A stretch of DNA of 64,000 nt, from positions 124,001-188,000 of the forward strand of contig CAVPXP010000011.1 in the NCBI GenBank assembly GCA_963709645.1, read 5' to 3'. This document shows, one piece after another, positions 46,541 to 56,803 of this stretch. The notes below the pieces were generated by a model that worked only from the letters and a program-made list of their open reading frames with translations, had not been told where the DNA came from and did not search any database. How positions within the stretch are numbered: position 1 is the stretch's first letter; each line of letters opens with the position of its first letter. The position numbers and the translations under genes were made by a program. The stretch comes from DYRB01 sp963709645. Lineage in GTDB: Bacteria; Pseudomonadota; Gammaproteobacteria; Chromatiales; Chromatiaceae.

Positions 46541-46957
46541 TCAGACGTCGACGACGCACTGGGCGTGCCAAGTGCCATCCGCCTCCTTCCAGACGCGTAA
46601 CTCGGTGTAAGTGGCGCCCTTGATCTCGACAGCCGGTTGGTGGCGTGCAGGATCCACCGGTTCGCCCCACCCGCGCCCCCATAGGCCACCCTCGACCATC
46701 CTGACCTCGAACCGCGAGAACAGCATGTTTCGAACGGCCATCTCAAAGACCCAGGCGTTGAGCCAGTCCGCCAGCAGCAACTCCGGGTCCGGCGCCGTGC
46801 AGAAAACTTCAACGACGTCTTGCTGGCGCACCTTGACGGGCTCGGTGATCACCGCCGTCATGGCGATTGCAGCCTGCTCGAAGGCCTCAGCCAGACCGGT
46901 GCCGAAGCCATGAACGCCGATGTCGGCCATGTGATGGAAGTGTTGCCAGCCGGTCAT
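46541..46957 (-). CDS. archease
   Basis: A 138-residue archease beginning MTGWQHFHHMADIGVHGFG, with the Asp of the HMADIG motif and later conserved acidic residues. Archease speeds RtcB guanylylation and lets it use other nucleotides. Directly upstream of rtcB on the same strand with 13 bases between; a two-gene RNA-repair operon. Confidence 0.94.
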   Translation of the reverse strand: MTGWQHFHHMADIGVHGFGTGLAEAFEQAAIAMTAVITEPVKVRQQDVVEVFCTAPDPELLLADWLNAWVFEMAVRNMLFSRFEVRMVEGGLWGRGWGEPVDPARHQPAVEIKGATYTELRVWKEADGTWHAQCVVDV

Positions 46958-47163
46958 GACAGTTGAGGGAATCGCCTTCGAGCTACCCGATGCGAGACCT
47001 CCTTACCTAATCCTGCGTATTAAGGATAGCGGAGCAGAAGAGGTACTTCGCTCGACGCGGCGATGTGGGCGCAACCGGAAACTGTGGTGATCCGCATCCC
47101 CTCCGGTTACAGTCAGCCTACAGACCGGCTCGGGTTTCTGCCCCAGGCAGCAGGGTGGTTTGG

Positions 47164-48474
47164 ATGCGGGAGATGCGGACCGACAAACGCGACAAGGGCA
47201 ATCCGTTGGCGATTGCGTCCCGAGCCCATGCCCCTGGGCAGGCTGCCGGGACAAGGCCCGCGTCCGCCCTGGATCGCTGGCTGCTTGAGCATATGCTCAG
47301 GTCACTGGGGAATCCGTTGCTTGCTCTCGTGCTCTGGGATGGGACGGCGCTCACATTCCCGGGCGGGGGCCAACCGCAGTTTCGTTTGTATCTGCGCGAC
47401 CCCGGCGCCCTGATCAGGTTGGCCGTCGACCCCGAGTATCAGTTCGGAGAGCTGTACAGTTGCGGCCGGATCGAGGTGGACGGCGATCTCGTGGGGCTGA
47501 TCGAATCGATTCAGACCAAGCAGGGAACACGGCAGGGTATCCGCAGCCGCCTATCGAGGGTCGTCCATGCGCCGCGCTCAAACCTGCTTGGCAAATCGCC
47601 TGGCAATATCCATCACCATTACGACATCGGTAACGATTTCTACCGACTCTGGCTAGACCAGCAATTGCTCTACACCTGCGCCTACTTCCCGGCGCCAACC
47701 CTCGGGCTGGAGCAGGCCCAGGTCGCCAAGATGGATCATGTCTGCCGCAAGCTCCGTTTGCAGCCTGGCGAAAGCGTCGTCGAGGCCGGTTGCGGCTGGG
47801 GTGCGCTCGCGCTGCATATGGCGCGTCAGTATGGGGTGCGGGTGCGGGCCTACAACCTCTCCAGGGAGCAGATCGCCCATGCGCGGGATCGAGCCCGCAG
47901 CGAGGGGCTTGATTCCCTGGTGGAATTTATCGAGGCCGATTACCGTGCGATCGATGGCCAGTACGACGTGTTCGTGTCCGTTGGCATGCTTGAGCACGTG
48001 GGGCGCCGCCACTATCGGGAACTCGGGGCAGTCATTGATCGCTGCCTTGGAAAGCAGGGGCGCGGCCTCATCCACTCGATCGGAACGGACTATTCGGCGC
48101 CGTTCAACCCCTGGATTGAGCATCGGATCTTTCCGGGCGCCTACCCCCCGACCCTGGGCGAGATGATGGAGGTTTTTGAGACGGCCGCCCTGTCGGTGCT
48201 CGATGTGGAGAACCTTAGGCTGCACTACGCGAAGACCCTGGAGCACTGGCTGACCCGTTACGAGGCGACGGCCGATCGTGTCGAGGCGATGTTCGGCCCG
48301 GTGTTCGTGCGCGCGTGGCGACTCTATCTCGCGGCGTCCCTGGCGGCATTCCGCAGCGGCAAGCTCCAGTTGTTCCAGGTGTCGTTCCAGCGCCACGGCG
48401 ACACGCACATCCCCTGGACCCGCGCCTATCTGTACGCCCCCGAGGACAAACCGTGGAAAGCTGCGACGTCCTGA
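47164..48474 (+). CDS. cyclopropane-fatty-acid synthase-like methyltransferase
   Basis: SAM-dependent lipid methyltransferase, about 436 residues. An N-terminal lipid-binding region leads to HHHYDIGNDFYRLWLDQQLLYTCAYF (active-site Cys), motif I VVEAGCGWGALALHMA, GMLEHVGRRHY (Glu), HSIG and NLRLHYAKTLEHW (Tyr). These residues match the bicarbonate-binding active site of CFA synthase. Methylates double bonds of membrane phospholipid acyl chains. Start at ATG 47164 or 47173. The next gene's GTG start lies inside its 3' end, so the two products probably act in sequence. Confidence 0.92.
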   Translation: MREMRTDKRDKGNPLAIASRAHAPGQAAGTRPASALDRWLLEHMLRSLGNPLLALVLWDGTALTFPGGGQPQFRLYLRDPGALIRLAVDPEYQFGELYSCGRIEVDGDLVGLIESIQTKQGTRQGIRSRLSRVVHAPRSNLLGKSPGNIHHHYDIGNDFYRLWLDQQLLYTCAYFPAPTLGLEQAQVAKMDHVCRKLRLQPGESVVEAGCGWGALALHMARQYGVRVRAYNLSREQIAHARDRARSEGLDSLVEFIEADYRAIDGQYDVFVSVGMLEHVGRRHYRELGAVIDRCLGKQGRGLIHSIGTDYSAPFNPWIEHRIFPGAYPPTLGEMMEVFETAALSVLDVENLRLHYAKTLEHWLTRYEATADRVEAMFGPVFVRAWRLYLAASLAAFRSGKLQLFQVSFQRHGDTHIPWTRAYLYAPEDKPWKAATS

Positions 48475-49773
48475 TCGTCGGCGGCGGCCCAGCCGGGGCG
48501 TCCTGCGCCTGGGCCTTGCACCGGGCGGGCCTGGATGTGGCCGTCCTCGACCAGGCGCAGTTCCCCAGGGACAAGGTCTGCGCCGGCTGGATCACACCGG
48601 CCGTACTCACGGCCCTGAAGATCGACACAGAGGACTTTGGCCGCGACCGGGTGCTGCAGCCGATCACGGGTTTCCGAGTGGGACTGATGGGACGCCCGTC
48701 AATCGACATCCGCTACCGAGAAACGGTCAGCTACGGGATCCGCCGCTGCGAGTTCGACGACTATCTGTTGAGACGCTCGGGGGCTCGCTTGTTCACTGGA
48801 ACGCCGGTGCGTTCCCTGCGGCGCGATGCCGGGTCATGGCTCGTCGATGACCGCTTCCGCACCCCGATGCTGGTCGGGGCAGGCGGTCACACCTGCCCGG
48901 TTGCCCGTGCCCTAGGTGCCCATCCCGGCGCCGAGCCGGCGGTGGCGGCGCAGGAAGTCGAATTCCTGCTGCCTGAGGGCGCACGCGCCGCCTGCGCCGT
49001 GCAAGGCGAGCAGCCCGAGCTCTATTTCTGCAAGGATCTCGCAGGCTACGGCTGGTGCTTCCGCAAGGGCGATTATCTCAACATCGGCCTCGGGCGGGAC
49101 GGTCGCCAAGGGTTGGCCCCTCAGGTCGAGGACTTTCTCGCCTTCCTCTGCCGCGAGCGCGGCGTCGCTCGGCCACCCGGCTCGCTTGCACGGCCATGCC
49201 TACCTGCTGTACGGCCGGGGGAAACGCAATCTGCTCGCCGATGGAGCCCTGCTGGTGGGCGATGCGGCGGGCATGGCCTATCCCCAGAGCGGCGAGGGTA
49301 TCCGCCCGGCGGTGGAATCCGGGCTGCTCGCGGCATGGACGATCATCGAGGCAAAAGGCGATTATGGCGCAACACGGCTGGCGCCCTACCTCATGCCGCC
49401 TGCGCAAGCGCTTCGGGCGCGGCGTCTTCCGCTCGCCGCGGCCATTCCTGCAGGGTTGCGAGCCATCCTCGCCCGGGGCCTATTCAGCCAACCCAGGCTG
49501 CTGCGCCGATTCGTGCTCGATCAGGGCTTCTTACATCTGAAGCGACGAGTCCCTAACACCGTCTGCCGGTGCGGAACGGTAGATAACAGCCACCGCCGAG
49601 CTCGACCCCAAGCTCTCATTGACGAGCGAGGGACGCACGTTGGGGCTGGCGCTGTCAACGACGGCAGCCAAGTCACCGCAAGTCCACACCGAGTGCAACT
49701 GGCCGACACGGGAAAAGGCTCTACCAATCACCGCTCGAAGCTCCCGTTGCGCGTTATTTCTGCAAACAAATGA
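48453..49773 (+). CDS. FAD-dependent oxidoreductase, geranylgeranyl-reductase-like (frameshifted)
   Basis: Starts with GTG 48453, 22 bases inside the Cfa gene. Rossmann motif CDVLIVGGGPAGASCAWAL, then the family's PRDKVCAGWITPAVL and, in the C-terminal half, LVGDAAGMAYPQSGEGIRPAVESG. The CCC run 49176-49178 has one base too many; removal reads RPPARLHGHAYLLYGRG. After about 49540 the sequence no longer resembles the family, so the real end may be before 49773. Such flavoproteins reduce isoprenoid or lipid double bonds. Paired with a Cfa-type methyltransferase, it may reduce a methylene intermediate to a methyl branch. Confidence 0.85.
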
Positions 49774-49848
49774 TGGCGAAGTCCCCATCCACTTTTACAG
49801 AGCCGCTGTCCGGCCAGGTCGGAGCAGTCTCGCAGTAACGGTCACCGA

Positions 49849-51285
49849 CTACCTGCTGCTCTGCATTTGCCGGTTGAAATCGATAGCCAGACGCACGCAA
49901 CCAGCAACGGCACCTTGGACCATGACCTCGCCAAGCGGCGAGGTATTCATGTCTCCGCTCGCAGGTTCTGATCCCGGCGGCTGGCCCCACCCCCCCCCGC
50001 TTATATGCACATGCCTGAATATTCTTAAAGCCCGGCGAGTCTTCCAAACGCCCCACCAATCGCGTCGCCATCCTCATGTCCCAGTCGTTTAGTTTGCCCT
50101 GATCGGCAAAGATCTGATTACTTATGAGTACGAATCCGAACAGCATCACCCCGCGGCCCACGCCCTGGATGCGCCGGACCAGAGGATGATTGAGACCACA
50201 CGCGCAAGAATCCCCGATGAGAAATACCAATCCGATGATTACGGCAATATGCCCTATGGCACGAGGGACAGGCCACCAACCCTGAAAAGAATGATCAAGC
50301 CCAGAGACAGTGGGACCAGTAACACCATCGATAACGCCAACAGAACCGCACGTCCAGATCGATTCTCGGTCTGATCCACACTCCAATGACACCTAATGAC
50401 GGACACAACGGAGAACCCAATCAAAAGCCAGGCCAGCACTTTTACCCATGCAGGCATAATCGGTTCACTGCGCCAGTACATCATCTTCAGCGATCCGGCA
50501 ATCTCTACCAACCTCTGCGGGACCATATCCAGCGCGATCAAATGGGTCCTGTCCTCAGTATTCACCACACCAAACAGCGAGAGCATCCGCATAACCGACA
50601 GGAACGCCACCATCGAACTTAGGCCAACCGCCGCCAATACACCCGCCCGCTCCCGATAGATCGACCGGAGATCCCTGGAAGAAACTTCTCCGAACACCCA
50701 TGCGCCAAGGATCGCTACTGCAACGTAGTTGACAAACACCTGATAGGTAAAGAGCATAGCCAATGATGCAAAGAATGCCCCGGATCGAGCGGCCCACTGC
50801 CTGGGATACCTAATAATCGCTTCCAAAGCCAGAACAGAAAAAAGCATTGCCGCACAATAACCTGGCAGTGCCATCCGGAACGTAAAAATCTCAGTCCCAT
50901 ACGGGTGCACTGCTATTAAGGCCCCCACTAATCCGGCACTGTGTATTTCATCCACCCCCACGAAACGAAGTATCGAGACAATGAAACCCGCCTGCAAGAA
51001 CAGCGCCAACAACCCGAACGCGATATATACGTCAGAGACATTGACCCCCATCGCACCAATCGCACCAAAAATCCCAGCATGAAGAAAGCGACCCTGCGAA
51101 ATAAGAGCCGGATAAACGACATCGGATGAATCAAATGACACAGCATAGTCATCTATCGAAAGCCCGCGCGCCAGGACTCCCCCTCGCGCGATCAACGAAA
51201 CCAGAAACACCAGAAGAACGAGTTGTGCGTGTCGCTGCGTAATCCCAAAACGATGGTAAAGCCAATTCAGCCAATCCCGATTCAT
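49849..51285 (-). CDS. GtrII-like integral-membrane glucosyltransferase (two frame changes)
   Basis: Multi-spanning membrane protein of about 478 residues after correction. ATG 51285 is preceded by AAAGAGGAG. Helices alternate through the first 350 residues, with the family-like acidic start SIDDYAVSFDSSD after helix 1. The C-terminal part reads NQIFADQGKLNDWDMRMATRLVGRLE. One shift is near 50250-50290. The other is at a nine-C run (49990-49998), after which SGDMNTSPLGEVM continues to a TAG at 49849. GtrII proteins glucosylate O-antigen units in the periplasm from lipid-linked glucose. The gene marks the start of the polysaccharide island. Family call is moderate; pore-forming or other GT-C proteins are the alternative. 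Confidence 0.65.
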
Positions 51286-53074
51286 GAGTGCCTGCTCCTC
51301 TTTATCTTGACCACCGCGAACAGTCCAGCCCCTCCGACGCAAACTCCTGCACGTAACCTGCCGTCCGTGCTGCTCTTAATGCACCATACCGGCCTCTGCA
51401 TAGCGCCAGGTTCGTGTGCCCGGTCAGTCGCCGTAGCGCCCCCGGGGAAACCTCAAAGAGCGCAAGGAACTGGGGCGGTCACTGACCGCAGCATTCAGTG
51501 CGACCCCGGTGACAAGTTCGCCATACGAGCCCGAGGCACCGGCAGTCCCACAATAGTCCCCACCAGGTTCAATCTCGATGATCTGCTTACCCTCTGGTCG
51601 CTCAAAATGGGAATTGCGGCTGTGCCGAACTGCGCGCCCCGCATCGCCTCAGTCCGAACAGCGGAGCCCTTCTAGGCCCCGACACGCCCCCACAACAAGG
51701 GCCCAATCAAGGCCATCGCCAATCGCCACACGCCGTAACTTACCCACCTGGGTGATGCAGGCTCTTTACCGCTTTGGCTGCCCCACGGCTACCCGGTGAC
51801 GCCGGGCCCGATCAGCAGCAAGCAGAGAATTCTCCACATACCCATCAAAGACCTACGGCACATGATCACACGGGACGGAACACCTAGGGCTTCCTTAACG
51901 ATCCCGGGATGGGGTTGCGCGCGCAGCCAGTCACTGTCGAGGTAGAGTCCAGCGACGGCCCCATTCTGAGAGTGCATTAGGAAACCCTGCTTAATTCGAA
52001 ACCCCTCGGGGCGAGCGCAGAAAATTCAATGCGTTGGCGAACCGCTGTTGCCCCAAGCTGGGGCCCTGAGCGCTCCCCTGGAAACACAACCGAGACCCAA
52101 TGTCTGATCAGGGAATTGCTGACCGCAGATGGAAAGGCGGAAGAAACTCCGCGCAAAAACAATGCCGAGCACCCGGGACTCGCCGAGCTACTGGTGTTCG
52201 AGTTCCCAATATCGTCGAGACTCAATAATAGTGATTGAGGTTATCAGATCCGCGACCGGTTGTCCTTCGGGTGGGCAAGCGGGCCGGGATTCCCATCAGA
52301 ATGGCGACCCCATATCGAGCCGAACCACGGCACGAGTGTCGAAACCGAAGCCCGCATCCTACGCTGCGTGTTTGGTGTCCTTTGGCTTCGCGTGCTCAAG
52401 TCCAGAAAAGCGCATTGCAAGGTGCTGAGTTCATCAGGGGGTATGCTCGTACCGTGGCGGCCGCCGGCCCAAACGGTCGCGTGCATGAGGCAAGGCCGTT
52501 GGTTATCATGGCCCTGGGAGTACCTCCGGCTTTCGCCCCTTGCCGTGCCCCGCACCTCGGGAGGTCCTGTTGAAACACCATGCGCCGGAGACCGCTTCGT
52601 ACCGTTGGCAACTGGCCCCGCGAACACTATGCTGCGACAAACCCGCCAGTATCGCCCGGCCGGCAGAGTGCGTGCCTTTAACCACCGAGCAGCAGCGCGT
52701 CAGGTAAGGGGCATGTTCGGCGTCCGTCTTCTCAAGATAGCTCACCCGGATCGAAGCAGAGTTAGCCCTTTGAGCCGCACAGCAGAAGTTGACCGTTGGT
52801 GCGTGCGGGGGAGCCGATTGTCCTTCAAGGCTAGGCCTGAAGCCGGTGCCCTAATCCGCACCCTGCACCAACCAACCTGGCCCTGTTTACGCCTCAACGA
52901 CCCGCATGCTTCACCGAAGAACTCCCCCACCAGGTCCCGGCGATACCGCACTCTATCCTTTCGCGCCACCTTGGTGGTCGGCAATTTGCTCAACCAAATG
53001 ACAGATCGCCTAACTTGGACCGCTGAAGGGCGCTGAACTCGGCAGGCAGCCCCATACGACTAGGGAATATTCTC
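51286..53074. other. 1.8-kb region without a supported gene
   Basis: Open frames here (longest 258 codons at 52260-53036, plus strand) have no family resemblance, no ribosome-binding site and unsuitable composition. No complete transposase, tRNA or repeat copy was seen. It may be eroded remnants of mobile or island genes. Confidence 0.5.
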
Positions 53075-53824
53075 ATGACCACGTACGACAGCACATTCTT
53101 CAATTATCTCAACGCAGGCGCACTGCGATCCGCTCGCCGTGTACTGCCAGTACTACGGAAACAACTGCATATCGACAGTGTGCTTGATGTTGGCTGTGGT
53201 CAAGGTGCATGGCTCTCCATCTGGAAAGAACTCGGAACCAGCACCGTGCTCGGAATCGACGGTGACTATGTTGACCGCACTCGATTGCTCATTGATCCCG
53301 ACCATTTCAAGGCACTGGATCTCGCAGCTGGGTTCAACCTCGGCCGTCGATTCGACCTCGTCCAGAGCCTTGAAGTGGCTGAGCATCTACCCCCCAGCAG
53401 CGCTGATGCATTTGTCGCGAGCCTCACTCGGCACGGGGACCTGGTATTTTTTTCCGCCGCTCCGAAGGGCCAGGGCGGCGATCACCACATCAACGAACAA
53501 AGCTACGAGTTTTGGCGCGAGTTGTTCAGGAAACACGGCTACCGCGCCGTTGATCTCGTGCGCCCAGCCGTCAGCAAGGATGATTCAATTGAGCCTTGGT
53601 ACAGATACAACGCACTGCTGTATGTATCGCCCGCCGGCTTCTCCAAGCTTTCCCCGGCGGTCCAGGAGCGGGCGGTGTCCGAAGCGGCGTTGATACCGGA
53701 CGTGTCCCCACCCCTCTACCGGCTCCGCAAGCGCATTATCGCCGCCCTGCCTGTCCCGGCGGTGACCAAACTAGCGAAATGGAAGGAACGAGCAGCTGTG
53801 CGCAGGCTCTCCTCCCTGAAATAG
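53075..53824 (+). CDS. class I SAM-dependent methyltransferase
   Basis: A protein of 249 residues. Motif I VLDVGCGQGAWLSIW and motif II-like VLGIDGDYVD; a later DLVQSLEVAEHLP matches the post-I region. No transmembrane segment. The C-terminal tail after about 200 is basic. Relatives in polysaccharide loci methylate sugar residues. It opens a plus-strand trio with the EamA protein (12 bases after) and a second methyltransferase. Confidence 0.88.
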   Translation: MTTYDSTFFNYLNAGALRSARRVLPVLRKQLHIDSVLDVGCGQGAWLSIWKELGTSTVLGIDGDYVDRTRLLIDPDHFKALDLAAGFNLGRRFDLVQSLEVAEHLPPSSADAFVASLTRHGDLVFFSAAPKGQGGDHHINEQSYEFWRELFRKHGYRAVDLVRPAVSKDDSIEPWYRYNALLYVSPAGFSKLSPAVQERAVSEAALIPDVSPPLYRLRKRIIAALPVPAVTKLAKWKERAAVRRLSSLK

Positions 53825-53836
53825 CGTTAGTACGGC

Positions 53837-54178
53837 ATGCCCGCATCATCTGTCCTGCTCCTCGTCACCGCCGCCTTCGCGGCCGCCGCCGGTCAACTCC
53901 TTTTCAAGATCGGCGCCCAAGGGCGCGGAGGCTGGCTCGCCTTCCTTAATCCATACATTTTTGCTGGGTTTCTATTTTACGTCGTTGGCGCCGTACTTTG
54001 GATATACGCGTTGTCCTTCGAGAAACTTGTTAACGTCTACGCATTCACTGCCCTTACGTTCGTGCTAGTACTGGTTGGCGCCGTGCTGGTCTTGGGTGAA
54101 AAGATGAACGCCGCGGGTATACTGGGAATCGCCCTCGTGTTGGGCGGGCTCTACTTACTCACGACTCACAATGGGTAA
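53837..54178 (+). CDS. EamA/SMR-type small transporter, ArnE/ArnF-like
   Basis: A 113-residue protein with four hydrophobic helices (SSVLLLVTAAFAAAAGQLLF, FAGFLFYVVGAVLWIYAL, AFTALTFVLVLVGAVLVLG, GILGIALVLGGLYLL). This size and layout fit half-size EamA proteins such as ArnE/ArnF, which dimerise to flip undecaprenyl-phosphate sugars. In a locus with a GtrB-like glycosyltransferase and GtrII-like protein, a lipid-sugar flippase role is reasonable. Confidence 0.85.
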   Translation: MPASSVLLLVTAAFAAAAGQLLFKIGAQGRGGWLAFLNPYIFAGFLFYVVGAVLWIYALSFEKLVNVYAFTALTFVLVLVGAVLVLGEKMNAAGILGIALVLGGLYLLTTHNG

Positions 54179-54360
54179 TTCGACTTCGACAAAGCCGAAC
54201 GCGACCGCGCCGCCGCTAAGCAATCACCACCCTCGACGGTTCGCCCCACCAATTACAGCTAACTTCCGTACGCCCGCTATAGCCGTTTTCCCTATATCGC
54301 AACCCCTTTGCATCCGCAACGATCGCAGACCTTTGACCGTCCGCTACCAAGAGAAACGCC

Positions 54361-55065
54361 ATGAAGCCTCCTGTCTATGACATGATCCATCGCGCTGAGA
54401 GTGGCTGGTGGTACCGCGGAAGGAGTGCCGCTGTTCGGGCAATTTTCCAGCGCGCAGGCGTCGTGGCTCGCGGCAAAGCGCTTGACTATGGCGCAGGTTA
54501 CGGAGCCATGCGAGACTTCTTTTTCAGCTATGTATCGGTCGATGCCATAGAAGTCTATCCTGACGCTCGACGAGCGTGCAGCATGCGAGGATATGAGCGC
54601 GTTTTTTCAAATGATGATGAAGTCCACGCGCAATCAGGGAAATATGGTTGCATCGGGGCCTTCGATGTAATCGAGCATATCGACAATGATTCTCAGTTTC
54701 TCGCACAAATCTCGCTCCTGCTCGAACCTGGAGGAGTACTGGTCGCGACTGTCCCTGCCCACCAGTTCCTCTATGGCCCTTACGACGAAGCGGCGAGGCA
54801 CTTCAGAAGGTACGAAAAAAGCGAGCTCCACCATAAGCTCCGCGCGGCGGGTTTTGAAGTGATCCAGATTAGTTATTGGAACATGTCACTCTTCCCCGTC
54901 GCAGCTCTTCTCCGACTATTCGGAACAAAGACCGGCGGATCCCTTTCTCCCTCTGCGATTACCGATAAAATATTGGGCTGGATCGTCGCCACAGAGGCAT
55001 TCGCCTTGCGCTTCGTCCCGCTTCCGATCGGCCTCAGCATCGTCTTCGTAGCGCAACGGCAATAA
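54361..55065 (+). CDS. class I SAM-dependent methyltransferase
   Basis: A 234-residue protein. It starts MKPPVYDMIHRAESGWWYRGR, a pattern common to sugar-linked methyltransferases, then motif I ALDYGAGYGAMRDFF, CIGAFDVIEHIDND and LLEPGGVLVATVPAHQFLYG. A hydrophobic C-terminal helix pair follows near residues 180-200 and may touch the membrane. Part of the island's plus-strand trio. Confidence 0.88.
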   Translation: MKPPVYDMIHRAESGWWYRGRSAAVRAIFQRAGVVARGKALDYGAGYGAMRDFFFSYVSVDAIEVYPDARRACSMRGYERVFSNDDEVHAQSGKYGCIGAFDVIEHIDNDSQFLAQISLLLEPGGVLVATVPAHQFLYGPYDEAARHFRRYEKSELHHKLRAAGFEVIQISYWNMSLFPVAALLRLFGTKTGGSLSPSAITDKILGWIVATEAFALRFVPLPIGLSIVFVAQRQ

Positions 55066-55190
55066 CAACGTCTCGACCGCAGACTACCGCGAGCGTTTCT
55101 TTCGGGTGGGACGCCTAACTGGGCCGGGTGAATCGCCCAAGCCTGACAAGATCCCCGATCGGCAAAACAGCATTCTGTGATACCAACCAC

Positions 55191-56183
55191 CTATTTCCTA
55201 AGCAGAACAACATCTTGGTAGTTATGTCCCTCAGGAACAATGTCAACGATCTCGAAATAGCGGCCCCATAGATTGCGGATGTAGTCCGTGTGCAGGAAAA
55301 CATTCGTGTTATAGGACATGCCAGTCCGGTAGGTGAATACCGTCTTCTCCTTCGGCATTGGCCCCGCCAGGAACTCTGGTGTGACCTTGTACTCCTCTAT
55401 CACGCTTGCCCCATTTATCAGGGCATCGTAAATTGGCACCCCCTCCTGCATTCTCTTCCACGTCCCCTCACTATGGACGCTGAGGTACGCTACTCCACCT
55501 GGCTGGAGTATGCGCCGCAGCTCCAAGAGCCACGCGCCATCCAGATAGTCGATATGCGAGAAGACCGAGAACGCGTACACCAGTGAAAAGTAGTCGTCCT
55601 GCAGCGGCAGCGTGGGCAGTATGGTGCCTTGAAACACCCTAAGCGATGGATCGAGATATCTCCTTACCCACTCAGTGTGTCTGTTGTTTATGTCCATTCC
55701 CCAGAGCTCAAGCCCCGTCTCGTGAGCGCTGAAGTGCCGTATAACACGCCCAGACGCACAACCAAGATCGAATATTCGCTCCGGCTTCGGTAGCTCAAGC
55801 TGGTAGTTTCTCGCGAGCTGGTGAATCATTAAATAGTCACGAAGGCCACTCAACCAGTAATCGAAGTGCCGCTTCCCGTGGTATCCCTCACGGTCCTCCG
55901 TAGTCGGCAATGGCCATACGTCCTCCGCCGCCAACGCCTGCAAATCAGGCGCCGGGTCAAAGTCATCAAAGCGCGTGCTGACTTCCTGCCCAGTCTGATT
56001 AGATGGGCGGTCAAGTAGGATAAACTCGTCCGCAGGTTTGAGTATTGAAATATTGTTCTGTACCTGTGCACCTAGCTTACCTTTAATCTCCGCAAGCTGG
56101 TGTTTTATGGTGTTCGGCCTCGTCCCGCCGTCACCGATGTCCTTGAGCCTTCTGGCTATCCTTCCGAAAATCGCCACTGACAT
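55191..56183 (-). CDS. class I SAM-dependent methyltransferase with N-terminal extension
   Basis: A 330-residue protein. About 130 residues of variable N-terminus (including a short coiled region near KHQLAEIKGKLGAQV) precede motif I RIFDLGCASGRVIRHF. Next are WGMDINN, FSLVYAFSVFSHIDYL and LQPGGVAYLSVHSEG. It resembles methyltransferases of surface polysaccharide clusters. Opposite strand to the trio, convergent with the one at 54361. Confidence 0.88.
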   Translation of the reverse strand: MSVAIFGRIARRLKDIGDGGTRPNTIKHQLAEIKGKLGAQVQNNISILKPADEFILLDRPSNQTGQEVSTRFDDFDPAPDLQALAAEDVWPLPTTEDREGYHGKRHFDYWLSGLRDYLMIHQLARNYQLELPKPERIFDLGCASGRVIRHFSAHETGLELWGMDINNRHTEWVRRYLDPSLRVFQGTILPTLPLQDDYFSLVYAFSVFSHIDYLDGAWLLELRRILQPGGVAYLSVHSEGTWKRMQEGVPIYDALINGASVIEEYKVTPEFLAGPMPKEKTVFTYRTGMSYNTNVFLHTDYIRNLWGRYFEIVDIVPEGHNYQDVVLLRK

Positions 56184-56803
56184 GTCTCCCCCTAATCACG
56201 CAAAAAATCCAAAACGGGCCTAGGACCAAGGAATCCTCTCATCAAACAGTGGACCAATTCAACCCAATGGATGTGGCCACCCGCATATATCGCATCGAAG
56301 GTGGGAACTTGACCCCTGCTAAACCGCCGACACACCGGCCCAACCTAGCCATATCGGTTTCATTTGCGCGCATCGGGCACGAGTGACTGGCGGCCGGAAC
56401 CCGCCGCCCCAAGGCATGATAGTTAGGACGCATCGCCACCGATACCCGGTTATGACATAAGCACGCATGGACCTCTGGTGGTACACGACAAGCGATGGCC
56501 CTCTTGCCGCTGCCAGTGCCGGGCGCCATTTTTTCCGGATCCTGCATACGCCCCAACGACCAAGGGAAACGCCGACTAGAGCGTTTCCCGTGCGGGCAAG
56601 GGACGGCGCGCTACTTTCGACGGCGCTAAGCCTTCGAAAATAAGCTGCTCCGCGAGTCGCGCCTCGGGAGCGCGAGCTAAATCAAGCCAGGGATGGCCTT
56701 AATCAGCGTCTCCTCCGGCCTGCAACTTCGAGTCAAAGTCTTGGCGTCTCGTCTACGCACATACCACAATATGTTACACTAAACTAATTTTTCATCCTTA
56801 AGC
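56184..56803. other. 620-bp intergenic region
   Basis: Divergent region between two methyltransferase genes. It holds repeat family II copy 2 (56561-56716). The last 40 bases before 56804 are AT-rich (TATGTTACACTAAACTAATTT) and probably carry the promoter of the plus-strand gene. Nothing else supportable. Confidence 0.5.
56561..56716 (+). repeat. repeat family II, copy 2
   Basis: About 155 bp. Starts AAGGGAAACGCCGACTAG and ends TTAATCAGCGTCTCC, imperfect inverted repeats of each other. Body similar to 2782-2939 (inverted) and 61127-61284 (same orientation), with shared blocks such as GCTCCGCGAGTCGCGCCTCG and AAGCCAGGGATGGCCTTAAT. No coding potential. Confidence 0.78.

Noticed and set aside
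49531..49788. 85-codon minus-strand frame at the end of the flavoprotein
   Set aside because: Composition and position look like a chance frame next to a degraded junction; no family recognised.
52260..53036. 258-codon plus-strand frame in the 1.8-kb gap
   Set aside because: No ribosome-binding site, Arg/Pro/Ser-heavy with many Trp/Cys, no recognisable domain; overlapping minus frames are equally open.
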